This document shows positions 7,861 through 16,401 of a stretch of 33,830 bases of DNA, piece by piece. The notes beneath the pieces are model-generated. The model had not been told where the DNA came from. It made no database searches and worked only from the letters and a program-made list of their open reading frames with translations. The stretch's first letter is position 1; every line of letters starts with the position of its first letter. The position numbers were made by a program, and so were the translations under genes. The stretch comes from Thermodesulfovibrionia bacterium (lineage in GTDB: Bacteria > Nitrospirota > Thermodesulfovibrionia > UBA6902 > BMS3Bbin08), in NCBI GenBank assembly GCA_030694425.1, contig JAUXYI010000082.1, positions 1 to 33,830 of the forward strand. The letters are read 5' to 3'.

Positions 7861-9714
7861 GTGATTATGCGTTTTATTAGCTTACGGACTAAATTTCTAA
7901 TCGGAACGTTAGGAGTAATATTATTTTTGGGCGTGTTATTAATAATTTTAGTGAAAACTATAATGACCCAACGACTTGAAAGTGAACTTCAAAAAAGAGG
8001 GGTGTATATAGCTAAGAATATTGCTTCGGAAAGCATTGACAGTATAGTAACAGAGAACTTTTTAAATCTCAACTTACTCATTCTTGAGCATAAAGAAATT
8101 GATGAAGACATTGAATATATTTTTATTTTAGATGAGAAAGGCAAGGTTGTTGCTCACACATTTGAAAAAAAATTTCCGGCGGCTTTAAAAGAAGCAAACA
8201 TTGTTAAGTCAGGTCAGGCATATAATATCCAACCCTTAATTATGGGAGAAACGCACATACTTGATATAGCTTACCCAATATTAAAAGGTGAATTAGGAGT
8301 TTTACATTTAGGGATTTCTGAAGAACCCATTATGGGCGCTATTTCTGCTATAACTCAAACGCTCATGTTGATAATTATTGGTTTTTTAGTCTTGGAAGGT
8401 GTCATAACGGTTATTACAGCTACCGCAGTAACAAAGCCGCTTACAAAACTTATACACAGTGCAAAAGAAATAGGCAGCGGCAACCTGGAGCATAAGGTTA
8501 GCGTCAAAACAAATGACGAAATCGGTCAACTATCAGGTGCATTTAATAAGATGACAGAAGATTTAAGAGCAACTACTGTTAAACGTGATGAACTGACTCG
8601 TGAGGTTAATGAACGCAGGAAGGCTGAGGAAGCGCTTAAGATTTCCGAGAAGAAATACCGGGATCTTGTAGATAATGCCCTTGTAGGAATATTTAAAGGC
8701 AATCTTAATGGTGATATCCATTATGTAAATGATGCATTGTTAAAGATTTTTGAGTTTGAGTCAGCTGAAGAAATGATTGGGACCGGTGTTCTGCCAGGAT
8801 ATAAAAACCCAGGGGACAGTGAGATTTTAATTGGAAATCTTAAAAGAACAGGTAAAGTTAACAATTTAGAGTTTGAAGCGCTTACAAAAAAAGGAGAAAC
8901 TAAAAATATACTTTTAAGTGCAACACTTGATGAGGATGTCATATCAGGAATGGTTATGGACATTACTGAACACAAGCAAACTGAGAAGGCACTGCAGAGG
9001 GCAGAGCATTTAAAAATGCTTGGTGAACTGGTAATAGGACTTGCGCAGGAGATTAGAAATCCGCTTGCAGGTATCCAGCTGTCAGTAGAAACACTTTCTA
9101 AGGAGGTATTCACATCAGAAGAGGATAGAGAAATTATATTAAAAATAATTAATGAGATTAAACGAATTGATTTGTTGCTAAAGAACCTTCTTGATTTTGC
9201 CAGACCATCTAAACCCCAACTCACACCTATAAATATGAATGATATTCTTGATAAAACCATTGCCTTTTCACTGAGACACCCCTCTTTCTCATCAAATACC
9301 GTAACAGCAATAAATGTTTTGAAGAATTTTGACAAAAATCTTCCAGAAGTAATAGCTGACCCTATACAACTACAACAGGCATTCATGAATATGATACTCA
9401 ATGCAATAGATGCCATGCAGGATGGAGGGACATTAACTGTAAAGACATCATATGATGCAGAGCTAAACGTTATACAAATTGCAATCTCTGACACTGGCAA
9501 GGGGATAGATGAAAAAGTTAGAGACAGAATCTTCCAGCCGTTTTTTACAACCAAGGCAAGACACAGGGGGATGGGGTTGGCTATTACTAAACGACTTATT
9601 GAGGAGCATGGAGGTGACATATGTGTAGAAAGCAGCCCGGGTAAAGGAACAACGTTTATTGCCCTGTTCCCCATTAAACAAGTGAGAAAGGAACAGATAA
9701 CATGCTTGGTATAA
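7861..9714 (+). CDS. Membrane sensor histidine kinase with Gln at the phosphoacceptor site
   Basis: 617 residues. TM helix at ~10-33, periplasmic sensor region ~34-160, TM helix ~163-188, HAMP ~190-240, a PAS domain ~262-375, a HisKA-type dimerisation helix ~380-440 and an HATPase domain to the end. The N box (NMILNAIDAM), G1 (DTGKGID), F box (FQPFFTTK) and G2 (GMGLAI) are all present. The H box reads G-L-A-Q396-E-I-R-N-P, where kinases have G-L-A-H-E-I-R-N-P, so the phosphoacceptor His is missing (CAG at 9046-9048). GTG 7861 directly follows the lipoprotein stop; ATG 7867 (MRFISLRTKF) is the more likely start. No response regulator is in the window. The domain order is firm; whether it still signals is open. 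Confidence 0.88.
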   Translation: MIMRFISLRTKFLIGTLGVILFLGVLLIILVKTIMTQRLESELQKRGVYIAKNIASESIDSIVTENFLNLNLLILEHKEIDEDIEYIFILDEKGKVVAHTFEKKFPAALKEANIVKSGQAYNIQPLIMGETHILDIAYPILKGELGVLHLGISEEPIMGAISAITQTLMLIIIGFLVLEGVITVITATAVTKPLTKLIHSAKEIGSGNLEHKVSVKTNDEIGQLSGAFNKMTEDLRATTVKRDELTREVNERRKAEEALKISEKKYRDLVDNALVGIFKGNLNGDIHYVNDALLKIFEFESAEEMIGTGVLPGYKNPGDSEILIGNLKRTGKVNNLEFEALTKKGETKNILLSATLDEDVISGMVMDITEHKQTEKALQRAEHLKMLGELVIGLAQEIRNPLAGIQLSVETLSKEVFTSEEDREIILKIINEIKRIDLLLKNLLDFARPSKPQLTPINMNDILDKTIAFSLRHPSFSSNTVTAINVLKNFDKNLPEVIADPIQLQQAFMNMILNAIDAMQDGGTLTVKTSYDAELNVIQIAISDTGKGIDEKVRDRIFQPFFTTKARHRGMGLAITKRLIEEHGGDICVESSPGKGTTFIALFPIKQVRKEQITCLV

Positions 9715-9782
9715 GCGGAATTGTATCAAAAAGCCTGTTTTTTTAAAACCAAAAAATATTTATTATTTTAGCATTTTCATGC

Positions 9783-9811
9783 TTGACATGCTGTCCAAAT
9801 AGGTATATAAC
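9783..9811 (+). promoter_or_regulatory. Sigma-70-type promoter for the GYD gene
   Basis: TTGACA (9783-9788), a 17-nt spacer and TATAAC (9806-9811) give a near-consensus promoter 44 nt upstream of the GYD gene start at 9855, which also has an AAAAAGGAGG ribosome-binding site. Confidence 0.75.
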
Positions 9812-9854
9812 TTAAAATATAATTAAAAATAAAACCCTATAAAAAGGAGGCATT

Positions 9855-10139
9855 ATGGCTATTTACATTGTATTAAGCACACTCACTGATGAAGGAAGGA
9901 AGACAATAAAAGAGCGCCCTGGCAGGATTAAAGAGGTAAATAAGGAAATAGAGGCAATGGGCATTAAGGTTCTGGAGCAATACGCAGTATTAGGGCTTTA
10001 TGATTTCGTAACACTGCTTGATGCCCCTAATAATGAAGCAGTATTGAAAATGTCAGTTGAGCTTGGCTCAAGAGGAACAGTACAGCTTATGACCCTTCCG
10101 GCGCTTTCTATAGATGATTTTATAAAGACACTTAAATAG
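9855..10139 (+). CDS. GYD domain protein
   Basis: 94 residues, small alpha/beta protein of the GYD family (dimeric ferredoxin-like fold). The motif that names the family is seen as G-L-Y-D-F-V around residue 52, followed by the usual VELGSRGTVQLMTLPAL. Function of the family is not established. It has its own strong promoter and an inverted repeat after the stop, so it seems to be a single-gene unit. Family assignment is firm; no role can be given. Confidence 0.88.
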   Translation: MAIYIVLSTLTDEGRKTIKERPGRIKEVNKEIEAMGIKVLEQYAVLGLYDFVTLLDAPNNEAVLKMSVELGSRGTVQLMTLPALSIDDFIKTLK

Positions 10140-10179
10140 AAGCCGTGATGAGTGATGCGTAATGGGTATTTATTTTACT

Positions 10180-10200
10180 CGTTACGCTTTGCGCGTAACG
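10180..10200 (+). terminator. Stem-loop after the GYD gene
   Basis: CGTTACGC (10180-10187) and GCGTAACG (10193-10200) form a perfect 8-bp stem around a 5-nt loop, 40 nt after the GYD stop. A short T run (GGTTTTTAC) follows after 8 nt rather than immediately, so it is a weak or factor-aided terminator at best. A second AT-rich inverted repeat (AAATAAAAGA 10232-10241, TCTTTTATTT 10278-10287) lies before the ruvX remnant. Confidence 0.45.
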
Positions 10201-10302
10201 GACTACGGTTTTTACACTTCTAACCTATCAAAAATAAAAGAATTTTTTTGCAATAACCCCTCGTGGGTTTACTTTTATCTTTTATTTCTGTCATGCTAAT
10301 TA

Positions 10303-10410
10303 AATGAGAATAATAGGACTTGATGTAGGAGATAAAAATATTGGTGTTGCTGTAAGCGATAAGGTCTCTGCAGTGGCAATCCTTCAAAGTTACCTTGACA
10401 GCATAAACTG
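10303..10410 (+). pseudogene. ruvX: RuvX/YqgF remnant with internal deletion
   Basis: A 35-codon frame reads as the first 19 residues of RuvX (M-R-I-I-G-L-D-V-G-D-K-N-I-G-V-A-V-S-D) joined directly to what looks like its last ~15 residues (VSAVAILQSYLDSIN; compare the usual ...AAxxILQxYLDS end). About 90-100 internal codons are missing, in frame. The position is right: the stop overlaps the start of mltG (TGATG), and ruvX-mltG neighbours are common. RuvX is the Holliday-junction resolvase-like nuclease involved in 16S rRNA processing; this remnant has lost most of the fold. It may be a real deletion or an assembly error. Confidence 0.6.
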
Positions 10411-11445
10411 ATGAAAAAACGTTTTATTGGTTTACCAGAGATAGTCTTTATAGTTTTTAGCTCTGTCTTTTTGTCAGTGATTTTCATTTATTTAAGCCTT
10501 GTTACGCCTGTTTCTTTTGAAAACAAGTGGAAAGAAGTTAAAATCCCTGAAGGCTCTACATTCTCACATGGCATCAGCATATTAAAAAAAGAAGGAATCA
10601 TAAAAAATGAATTTGTCTTCTTTATATTAAGCAGAATAACAAGGACTGACAGAAGGCTGAGGGCAGGTTATTACAACCTTAACACCTCCATGAGCCATTG
10701 GGAAGTATTTGATCATTTAAGAAAGGGCATGATTATCCAGTATGCTATTACCGTACCCGAAGGCTCTACACTGGAGGATATTAAATTAAAACTGAAAAGT
10801 CTGAATCTTATAGATGACAATTCATGGCAGCTTGTAACCAGCAAAGATTTCCTTGCTTTTCTTAATGTAGATGCCCCGAGCCTTGAAGGTTATCTATATC
10901 CGGATACATATAATCTTGCAAAAGGAGCCGACCCCAAAGATATCTTCAGAATGATGATTCAGAAATTAAGGGAAAATTTTGACCAATCATTAAAGGAAAA
11001 AGCAAAAAAACTTGGCATGAACGAAAATGAGATTCTGACGCTTGCCTCAATAATAGAAAAAGAGGCGCAGGTGGACAGCGAAAGACCTATAATCTCTGCT
11101 GTCTACCACAACCGTTTAAGGAAAAAAATGCGTCTTCAGGCAGACCCGACAGTTGTCTATGGTATAAAAAGAATTAGTAACGGGATTACAAAAAGCGATC
11201 TCAGGAAGGATACTCCTTATAATACTTACGTTAAAGAGGGGTTACCGCCAGGTCCTATCGCATCCCCGGGAATAAAATCCATTAAGGCTGCTCTTTACCC
11301 TGCGGATGTTGGCTATATATATTTCGTTTCCAAGAATGACGGGACACATTATTTCTCCAGAACAAGCGAGGAACATATAAATGCCGTAATGCTTTATCAA
11401 CGGAATAATAATGGAGATACAAGTGAAAAGAAAACAGGTAACTAA
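10411..11445 (+). CDS. mltG: Endolytic murein transglycosylase MltG (YceG-like)
   Basis: 344 residues, typical length. One N-terminal TM helix (~10-30) anchors a periplasmic domain that cuts nascent peptidoglycan strands and so terminates glycan synthesis. A LysM-like region (KIPEGSTFSHGISILKKEGI) precedes the YceG catalytic domain. The catalytic Glu is E218 in LASIIEKEAQ, followed by the conserved VYHNRLRKKMRLQADPTVVYG and GLPPGPIASPG blocks. The ATG overlaps the TGA of the ruvX remnant. Its 3' end overlaps the start of ispG, so the two are translationally linked. Confidence 0.96.
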   Translation: MKKRFIGLPEIVFIVFSSVFLSVIFIYLSLVTPVSFENKWKEVKIPEGSTFSHGISILKKEGIIKNEFVFFILSRITRTDRRLRAGYYNLNTSMSHWEVFDHLRKGMIIQYAITVPEGSTLEDIKLKLKSLNLIDDNSWQLVTSKDFLAFLNVDAPSLEGYLYPDTYNLAKGADPKDIFRMMIQKLRENFDQSLKEKAKKLGMNENEILTLASIIEKEAQVDSERPIISAVYHNRLRKKMRLQADPTVVYGIKRISNGITKSDLRKDTPYNTYVKEGLPPGPIASPGIKSIKAALYPADVGYIYFVSKNDGTHYFSRTSEEHINAVMLYQRNNNGDTSEKKTGN

Positions 11446-12475
11446 ACAGATAACTCTCGGGAACCTTAAAATCGGCGGCGGAGCGCCTGTTGTTGTCCAG
11501 TCAATGACAAAAACTGATACGCGGGATGCAGCCTCTACAGTAGCCCAGATAAAAAGACTTGAAGCTGCCGGCTGTGAAGCAGTAAGGGTTGCGGTTCTGG
11601 ACTACAATGCAGCTAAGGCAATAAAGGCTATTAAAAAGGCGATTAAAATCCCTCTGATTGCCGATGTTCATTTTGACTACAAACTTGCCCTTGAATCTAT
11701 AACAAATGGTGTAGACGGCTTGAGAATAAACCCCGGAAATATAGGAGACAAACTCAAAATAAAAGAAGTGGTCAGCGCCGCTAAAGACAAGGGTATTCCT
11801 ATTAGAATCGGGGTAAACGCAGGTTCCTTAGAAAAAGATCTCTTAAAAAAGTATGGACACCCGACAGCTGAAGCGCTTGTTGAAAGTGCAAAAAGGCATA
11901 TAAAAATCCTTGAGGACTTGAATTTCACCTCAATCAAAGTTTCTCTTAAAGCCTCTGATGTAATGAAGACAGTTGAAGCCTACCGGCTTTTTTCCAAAAA
12001 ATTTAACTACCCGCTTCACATAGGGATTTCAGAGGCAGGTCCTGCTTTTTCAGGAACAATAAAGAGCGCAGTTGGTTTAGGAATACTCCTTTCAGAGAGT
12101 ATCGGAGATACAATAAGGGTATCTCTTACAGCTGACCCTGTTGAAGAAGTCAGGGTCGCATATGAAATTTTAAAATCCCTGCATTTAAGGCAGAAAGGTC
12201 CGGAGATAATCTCATGTCCTACATGCGGGCGATGCCAGATAGATATAAAAGGGCTTGTTAATAAGGTTGAGGCAGAACTCACCAATATAAAAAACCCTAT
12301 TAAAGTAGCTGTAATGGGATGTGTTGTAAATGGCCCTGGAGAGGCGCGAGAGGCTGACATAGGCATTGCAGGAGGGAAAGGCATAGGAATTCTTTTTAAG
12401 CACGGAAAGGTAGTAAAAAAATTTAAAGAGCAAGAATTGTTTAAAACCCTTATGAAAGAGATAAAGAAGTTTTAG
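11411..12475 (+). CDS. ispG: 4-hydroxy-3-methylbut-2-enyl diphosphate synthase IspG
   Basis: Iron-sulfur enzyme of the non-mevalonate (MEP) isoprenoid pathway that converts ME-cPP to HMBPP. The TIM-barrel part starts with GGGAPVVVQSMTKTDTRDA; the cluster Cys are C269 and C272 (S-C-P-T-C-G) and C304 (V-M-G-C-V-V-N-G-P-G-E-A), as in all IspG. Bacterial short form (about 350 residues). The longest frame starts at ATG 11411, but a GTG at 11423 has a GGAG 6 nt upstream and gives an N-terminus (MKRKQVTKQITLGNLKIGG) more like relatives, so 11423 is my preferred start. Both starts lie within the end of mltG. Confidence 0.96.
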   Translation: MEIQVKRKQVTKQITLGNLKIGGGAPVVVQSMTKTDTRDAASTVAQIKRLEAAGCEAVRVAVLDYNAAKAIKAIKKAIKIPLIADVHFDYKLALESITNGVDGLRINPGNIGDKLKIKEVVSAAKDKGIPIRIGVNAGSLEKDLLKKYGHPTAEALVESAKRHIKILEDLNFTSIKVSLKASDVMKTVEAYRLFSKKFNYPLHIGISEAGPAFSGTIKSAVGLGILLSESIGDTIRVSLTADPVEEVRVAYEILKSLHLRQKGPEIISCPTCGRCQIDIKGLVNKVEAELTNIKNPIKVAVMGCVVNGPGEAREADIGIAGGKGIGILFKHGKVVKKFKEQELFKTLMKEIKKF

Positions 12476-12484
12476 AAGAGAGCC

Positions 12485-13360
12485 TTAAGGTATTACTTTA
12501 TTCAGCGGATACTCCACAATTCCTTCTGCCCCTGCTGCTTTAAGTTTCGGGATAAGGTCGCGAACAATCTTCTCATCTGTCATAACCTCAAGCGCAAACC
12601 ATCCTTTATCTGAAAGCTGTGAAATAGTCGGAGAGTGCATGGAAGAAAGAAGGCTCATTACCCTTTTCAGCGATTTTTCAGAAACATTCATCTTAAGTCC
12701 AACCTTTTCTTCTGCTGCAAGAGCGCCTTTTAATAGAAGCACAATATTTTCCATTTTCTGTCTTTTCCATTTGTCTTTCCACGACTTTTTATTTGCGATA
12801 AACCTTGTGCTTGATACAAGTATGGTTTCAATTACTCTCAGATTATTTGCCTTTAGAGATGACCCAGTTTCAGTCAGTTCAACAATTGCATCAGCAAGAT
12901 AAGGAGGCTTTACTTCAGTTGCTCCCCATGAAAAATCTACCTCTGCCTTAATTCCCTTAGACTTAAGATATTTCCTTGTAAAGCCGACGAGCTCTGTTGC
13001 AATGCGCTTGCCGTTTAAATTTTTGACGCTTTTTATTTTAGAATTCTCCGGGACGGCAATAACCCACTTTACAGGTCTCAACCCGCCTTTTGCATAGTTA
13101 AGCTCTGCAACCTCATATACATCAGCCTCCTGCTCAAGTATCCAGTCCTTGCCCGTAAGTCCGGCGTCAAGCGCTCCGTCATCAACATATCTTGCCATTT
13201 CCTGCGCCCTTATAAGCAGAGCTTCTATCTCTGCATCATCAAAAACAGGATAATAAGAGCGTGAATCAATAGATATGTTATATCCTGCTTTTTTAAAAAG
13301 CTTCAGTGTTGATTCCTGTAGACTTCCCTTTGGAAGTCCGAGTTTTAATGTCTTGCCCAT
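12485..13360 (-). CDS. hisG: ATP phosphoribosyltransferase HisG, long form
   Basis: 291 residues. First enzyme of histidine synthesis, joining ATP and PRPP. N-terminal catalytic part begins [23 protein letters not shown]; the PRPP loop is in [25 protein letters not shown] (~165-190). The last ~75 residues form the regulatory HisG_C domain ([36 protein letters not shown]), which marks the long, self-sufficient form that is feedback-inhibited by histidine and needs no HisZ. It faces ispG convergently with only 9 nt between stops, and stands alone with no other his genes here. The 120 bp upstream is AT-rich with TATAAT-like boxes. Confidence 0.96.
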   Translation of the reverse strand: MGKTLKLGLPKGSLQESTLKLFKKAGYNISIDSRSYYPVFDDAEIEALLIRAQEMARYVDDGALDAGLTGKDWILEQEADVYEVAELNYAKGGLRPVKWVIAVPENSKIKSVKNLNGKRIATELVGFTRKYLKSKGIKAEVDFSWGATEVKPPYLADAIVELTETGSSLKANNLRVIETILVSSTRFIANKKSWKDKWKRQKMENIVLLLKGALAAEEKVGLKMNVSEKSLKRVMSLLSSMHSPTISQLSDKGWFALEVMTDEKIVRDLIPKLKAAGAEGIVEYPLNKVIP

Positions 13361-13484
13361 TATTTAATTCCTCATTATTAAAATTATAAATAATTATACT
13401 TCAAGCGTTAAAATTATGCTATCATTGACAAAAAAGGTCTTTTGAACTCATTACACATGACACATCACGCACTACGGTTTTAAT

Positions 13485-13622
13485 ATGACGGCTGAACACG
13501 AAAAACTGAAAAAAATTTCAATCTCCATTGAAGAAGAAGTCCTTGAGGCCATTGAGGAACTTGCAGGAAAATATTCAAAAGAAACAGGGCAGAAATGGTC
13601 CAAAGGCGCTATTAACCCCTGA
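13485..13622 (+). CDS. Truncated ribbon-helix-helix-like protein (45 residues)
   Basis: Short frame MTAEHEKLKKISISIEEEVL... ending in TGA at 13620-13622. The segment KKISISIEEEVLEAIEELA looks like the strand plus helix of a CopG/RHH DNA-binding domain, and KWSKGAI suggests the start of the second helix, where it stops. The end overlaps the last codons of the converging VapC-like gene by 11 bp, so the RHH gene may have been cut by insertion of that toxin-antitoxin pair. Not certain to be expressed. Confidence 0.35.
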   Translation: MTAEHEKLKKISISIEEEVLEAIEELAGKYSKETGQKWSKGAINP

Positions 13623-14034
13623 CCCTCTTAAACCCTGCCTGTTCAAAATGTAGGTCGTTTGTAAGGACTTCGGTTATTCTGAGTTCTTTCATTACAATAA
13701 AAGATGACAGATCAAAAAATGAAATTTCTGGTTTGTCAGAATATTTCTTGCTTAATTGCCAAGCCTTCTCCCATCTTACCTCATCAACCCTCTCAAGAAT
13801 AATCATATTATTCTTTGTGGCCTCAAGGATATTGTCCATAAAAATTATTACCCCTTTAGGCTCGGTCTTGGCTCTGAGAAGTGTAATTGTTTCTGCAAGA
13901 ACATAATCGGTTGTTACAGGGATACAACCCGTCAGGATAGATGCCTTATAAAACTCCGAGACTTTTTCGTGGTGGTCGTCATTTTTGTGGGCAATGGCAA
14001 TCCATCCCCATGTATCAAAGAATATTTTTTTCAC
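13612..14034 (-). CDS. PIN-domain toxin (VapC-type ribonuclease)
   Basis: 140 residues. PIN fold metal-dependent ribonuclease. The first acidic residue is D8 (K-K-I-F-F-D-T-W-G-W-I-A), then E in DYVLAETITLL (~49) and the C-terminal D in ISFFDLSSFIVMKEL and TNDLHFEQAGF, which together make the acidic Mg2+ site. The start is GTG at 14034, overlapping the TGA of the upstream antitoxin gene (GTGA), the usual coupling of antitoxin and toxin. Target RNA unknown. Confidence 0.9.
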   Translation of the reverse strand: MKKIFFDTWGWIAIAHKNDDHHEKVSEFYKASILTGCIPVTTDYVLAETITLLRAKTEPKGVIIFMDNILEATKNNMIILERVDEVRWEKAWQLSKKYSDKPEISFFDLSSFIVMKELRITEVLTNDLHFEQAGFKRVRG

Positions 14035-14297
14035 CGCTTATCTATACCGTAGAGATAGAAGTCATGCTTATCAGCAAGGTCTTTGGGTCCGCCCTTACAG
14101 GCTCCAACTATTGAAAGAAGTTTTTTTGCTGATTTGTCTTTAATAGAAATCTCTTTTTTCTTTTCCTTTGTCTGAAGAAAAAAATCAATAGCATTTCTAA
14201 TAAGTTCGGCGGTTGAGACTTTAGAATCCTGATGAATTTTTTCTAAAGCATCCTTTTGGTACTCTTCTATAAACATTTGAAACCTTACTTTGCCCAT
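14031..14297 (-). CDS. RHH-type antitoxin partner of the PIN toxin
   Basis: 88 residues. N-terminal ribbon-helix-helix region (KVRFQMFIEEYQKDALEKIHQ, STAELIRNAIDFFLQ at ~28-42) should bind operator DNA; the charged C-terminal half would wrap the toxin. It is the first gene of a two-gene operon with the PIN toxin, overlapping it by 4 nt. ATG at 14297 has a GGGGGCGCAAATG context with a usable ribosome-binding site. Upstream are AT-rich palindromic bits (GTATATACACATAT) that may be the autoregulatory operator. Confidence 0.82.
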   Translation of the reverse strand: MGKVRFQMFIEEYQKDALEKIHQDSKVSTAELIRNAIDFFLQTKEKKKEISIKDKSAKKLLSIVGACKGGPKDLADKHDFYLYGIDKR

Positions 14298-14411
14298 TTG
14301 CGCCCCCTTTGTATATACACATATTATAAAATAAGATGTGTGTATGTCAACTTTTATATTAAATGCATGAAGTTGGGGCAGGAAGAATTTAATAAGCTAC
14401 TGTTGCCAATT

Positions 14412-16166
14412 TCAAACCTTTTTCCCCACATCTTTCCATGCGCAGACCTGATTCCTGCCATTTTTCTTTGCGTGATAAAGCGACTGGTCTGCTTTGCTGA
14501 TAAGCTCATCTTTTGTTTTTGCATCATGCGGATATGCAGCTACTCCTACACTCAAAGTTAATGATAATTGTTTTTCTTCCACGAAAAAAGGTGTATTCAT
14601 CACATAGGTTCTAAGTCTTTCTGCTATCTTTTTAGCGCCGCTGACATCAGTATTTATCAATACAGCGGCAAACTCCTCTCCGCCATATCTTGCAATAATA
14701 TCTATCCCCCTGAGAGTCTTTCTTAGAATTTTTGCCAGATCTGCAAGAACCGCATCTCCGACAGGGTGTCCATAGGTATCATTTACCCTTTTAAAATAGT
14801 CTAAATCTATAAGCATTAAAGAAATGGGATGAGGGATTCTTTCAAGCCTTTGAAATTCCCCGTTAAGTCTTTCCTGAAAATGTTTGTGATTATAAAGCCC
14901 TGTTAATCCGTCTGTCACAGCAAGCTTTTCAACTTCTTTATGAAGCTGTGCATTAGTTATAGACAAAGCTGCCTGATCAGCCATTATATTCAGCAGATGT
15001 CCGTAAAAAGAACTTATGGCATCGGGTTCTTTTGAAACAACTGCGATAATTCCCTGTATATTTTTTCCAGAGATAATGGGAATCCCCAGAAAGGTTTTAG
15101 TATCGGGAATGTTAAACGGATATACTGCCTGTTTTTTATCCAGACGTGAAAAATGCAGATGCTGTTTATTTTTAATGATTAAATCAAAAAGTGTACCTTT
15201 TGCATAGAAACTTTCCTTCTCAGGCTCAAACCCTTTTTTGGCAATAATTTTCAGCTTTCCCTTATCTGGAAGAAAAAAACCTACTGCTGAGGAACTCACC
15301 ATTCCAGAAACAAGCTCTACAAGCTTATCCCCGATTTCTTCAACCCTTAAAGAAGCACTGAGCATTTTACTTGTCTCAAGTAACGACTTAAACCCTTTTG
15401 CAAAGCGTTCTATCTCAATATAATTCCGCGCCTTTCTCAATATCTCTGCTATCTGAAGCGCAAAACTGACTGTAATATCTTTTTCATGCTCGCTAAAGGC
15501 AGCTATCCTGCTGCTTATTGCTGTAATTACACCAAGGGGAACTTTACCGTCAAGCACAGGAACACACAAAGAAGAACCTGTTTTCTGAGAAAAAAGTGGA
15601 TATGAAGAATCACCGCTTAGTTTTGACTGTATCAAGGGCTTTTCCCCTTTTATTACAGTCAACAAATACCCTTCTGAAGGATATGCTGCATTTGCACCTG
15701 CATCTCCTGCAGATGCTTTCTTAACAAGATTATCTCCCTCAAGGACAAAAAATGTAACGGAGTCCGCATTTATTACTTTTCTTGTAAGATTAAGCATCTC
15801 TTTTATGTCCTTTTCTGTCTCAATAACAGATTTAACTAAATGAGAGAACCTGTCCTCATCAAAAAAAGAGCCCTCAGTAGAAGATTCAAGATTCAAAGCG
15901 CTGTCTTTAAGTTTTTCAAGGTCTTCAAGGGCTTTTTTTGATGTCTTTATCTTCTTGTATAAAATGCCGTAAGATATGATGCCCGTAGCTAATATGGATA
16001 AATAGATACTGCCTTCCTCGGTAAAAATTCCGTTAAGCCACCACAGCGTTGGCGTCCCTAACAAAAAAATCGCTGCCATGCAACTAAGAACAATTTTGTG
16101 CGACAGGCAGCCTGAAATAATAACAATAAAAGGGATATAAGCAAGATGGAATAATGGTTTACCCAA
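14412..16166 (-). CDS. Membrane GAF-GGDEF diguanylate cyclase (start uncertain)
   Basis: Predicted to make the second messenger c-di-GMP. The C-terminal ~165 residues are a GGDEF domain with the active GGEEF signature (ARYGGEEFAAVLI) after VTDGLTGLYNHKHF. Two GAF-like sensory regions precede it (~105-235 and ~270-415). The N-terminus is membrane: hydrophobic segments at LAYIPFIVIISGCL, IVLSCMAAIFLLG and IYLSILATGIISYGILY. The only ordinary start in frame is TTG 16166, yet the frame stays open upstream to about 16515 and codes for three more convincing membrane helices between 16166 and 16400 with no ATG, GTG or TTG. So the true start is probably near 16400, just behind the second DUF507 gene, by a rare start codon or hidden by a sequence error. 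Last gene of the rpsF operon. Confidence 0.88.
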   Translation of the reverse strand: MGKPLFHLAYIPFIVIISGCLSHKIVLSCMAAIFLLGTPTLWWLNGIFTEEGSIYLSILATGIISYGILYKKIKTSKKALEDLEKLKDSALNLESSTEGSFFDEDRFSHLVKSVIETEKDIKEMLNLTRKVINADSVTFFVLEGDNLVKKASAGDAGANAAYPSEGYLLTVIKGEKPLIQSKLSGDSSYPLFSQKTGSSLCVPVLDGKVPLGVITAISSRIAAFSEHEKDITVSFALQIAEILRKARNYIEIERFAKGFKSLLETSKMLSASLRVEEIGDKLVELVSGMVSSSAVGFFLPDKGKLKIIAKKGFEPEKESFYAKGTLFDLIIKNKQHLHFSRLDKKQAVYPFNIPDTKTFLGIPIISGKNIQGIIAVVSKEPDAISSFYGHLLNIMADQAALSITNAQLHKEVEKLAVTDGLTGLYNHKHFQERLNGEFQRLERIPHPISLMLIDLDYFKRVNDTYGHPVGDAVLADLAKILRKTLRGIDIIARYGGEEFAAVLINTDVSGAKKIAERLRTYVMNTPFFVEEKQLSLTLSVGVAAYPHDAKTKDELISKADQSLYHAKKNGRNQVCAWKDVGKKV

Positions 16167-16401
16167 AAACTGAATTAAGCTTTCAATGAGAAGCAGTAAG
16201 GGCAGTAAAAATTCAAGGCTTTTCCATCCTGTTAAGGCGGAATTGGCTTTTAAATGGCGTGTATAAAAATATAAACCCGTGATAATAACTATGCCTAAGA
16301 TTACAAACCATGTAATTAGAACGGGCTTTGTCTTCAGAAAATTGGTGCGGAAAATGAATACAGTATAGAGGAGTAATAATATAACGCGTAAGACAACCTT
16401 T

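Noticed and set aside
8721-9674. 317-residue minus-strand frame opposite the sensor kinase
   Set aside because: Ser-rich shadow of a gene with clear PAS, HisKA and ATPase motifs.
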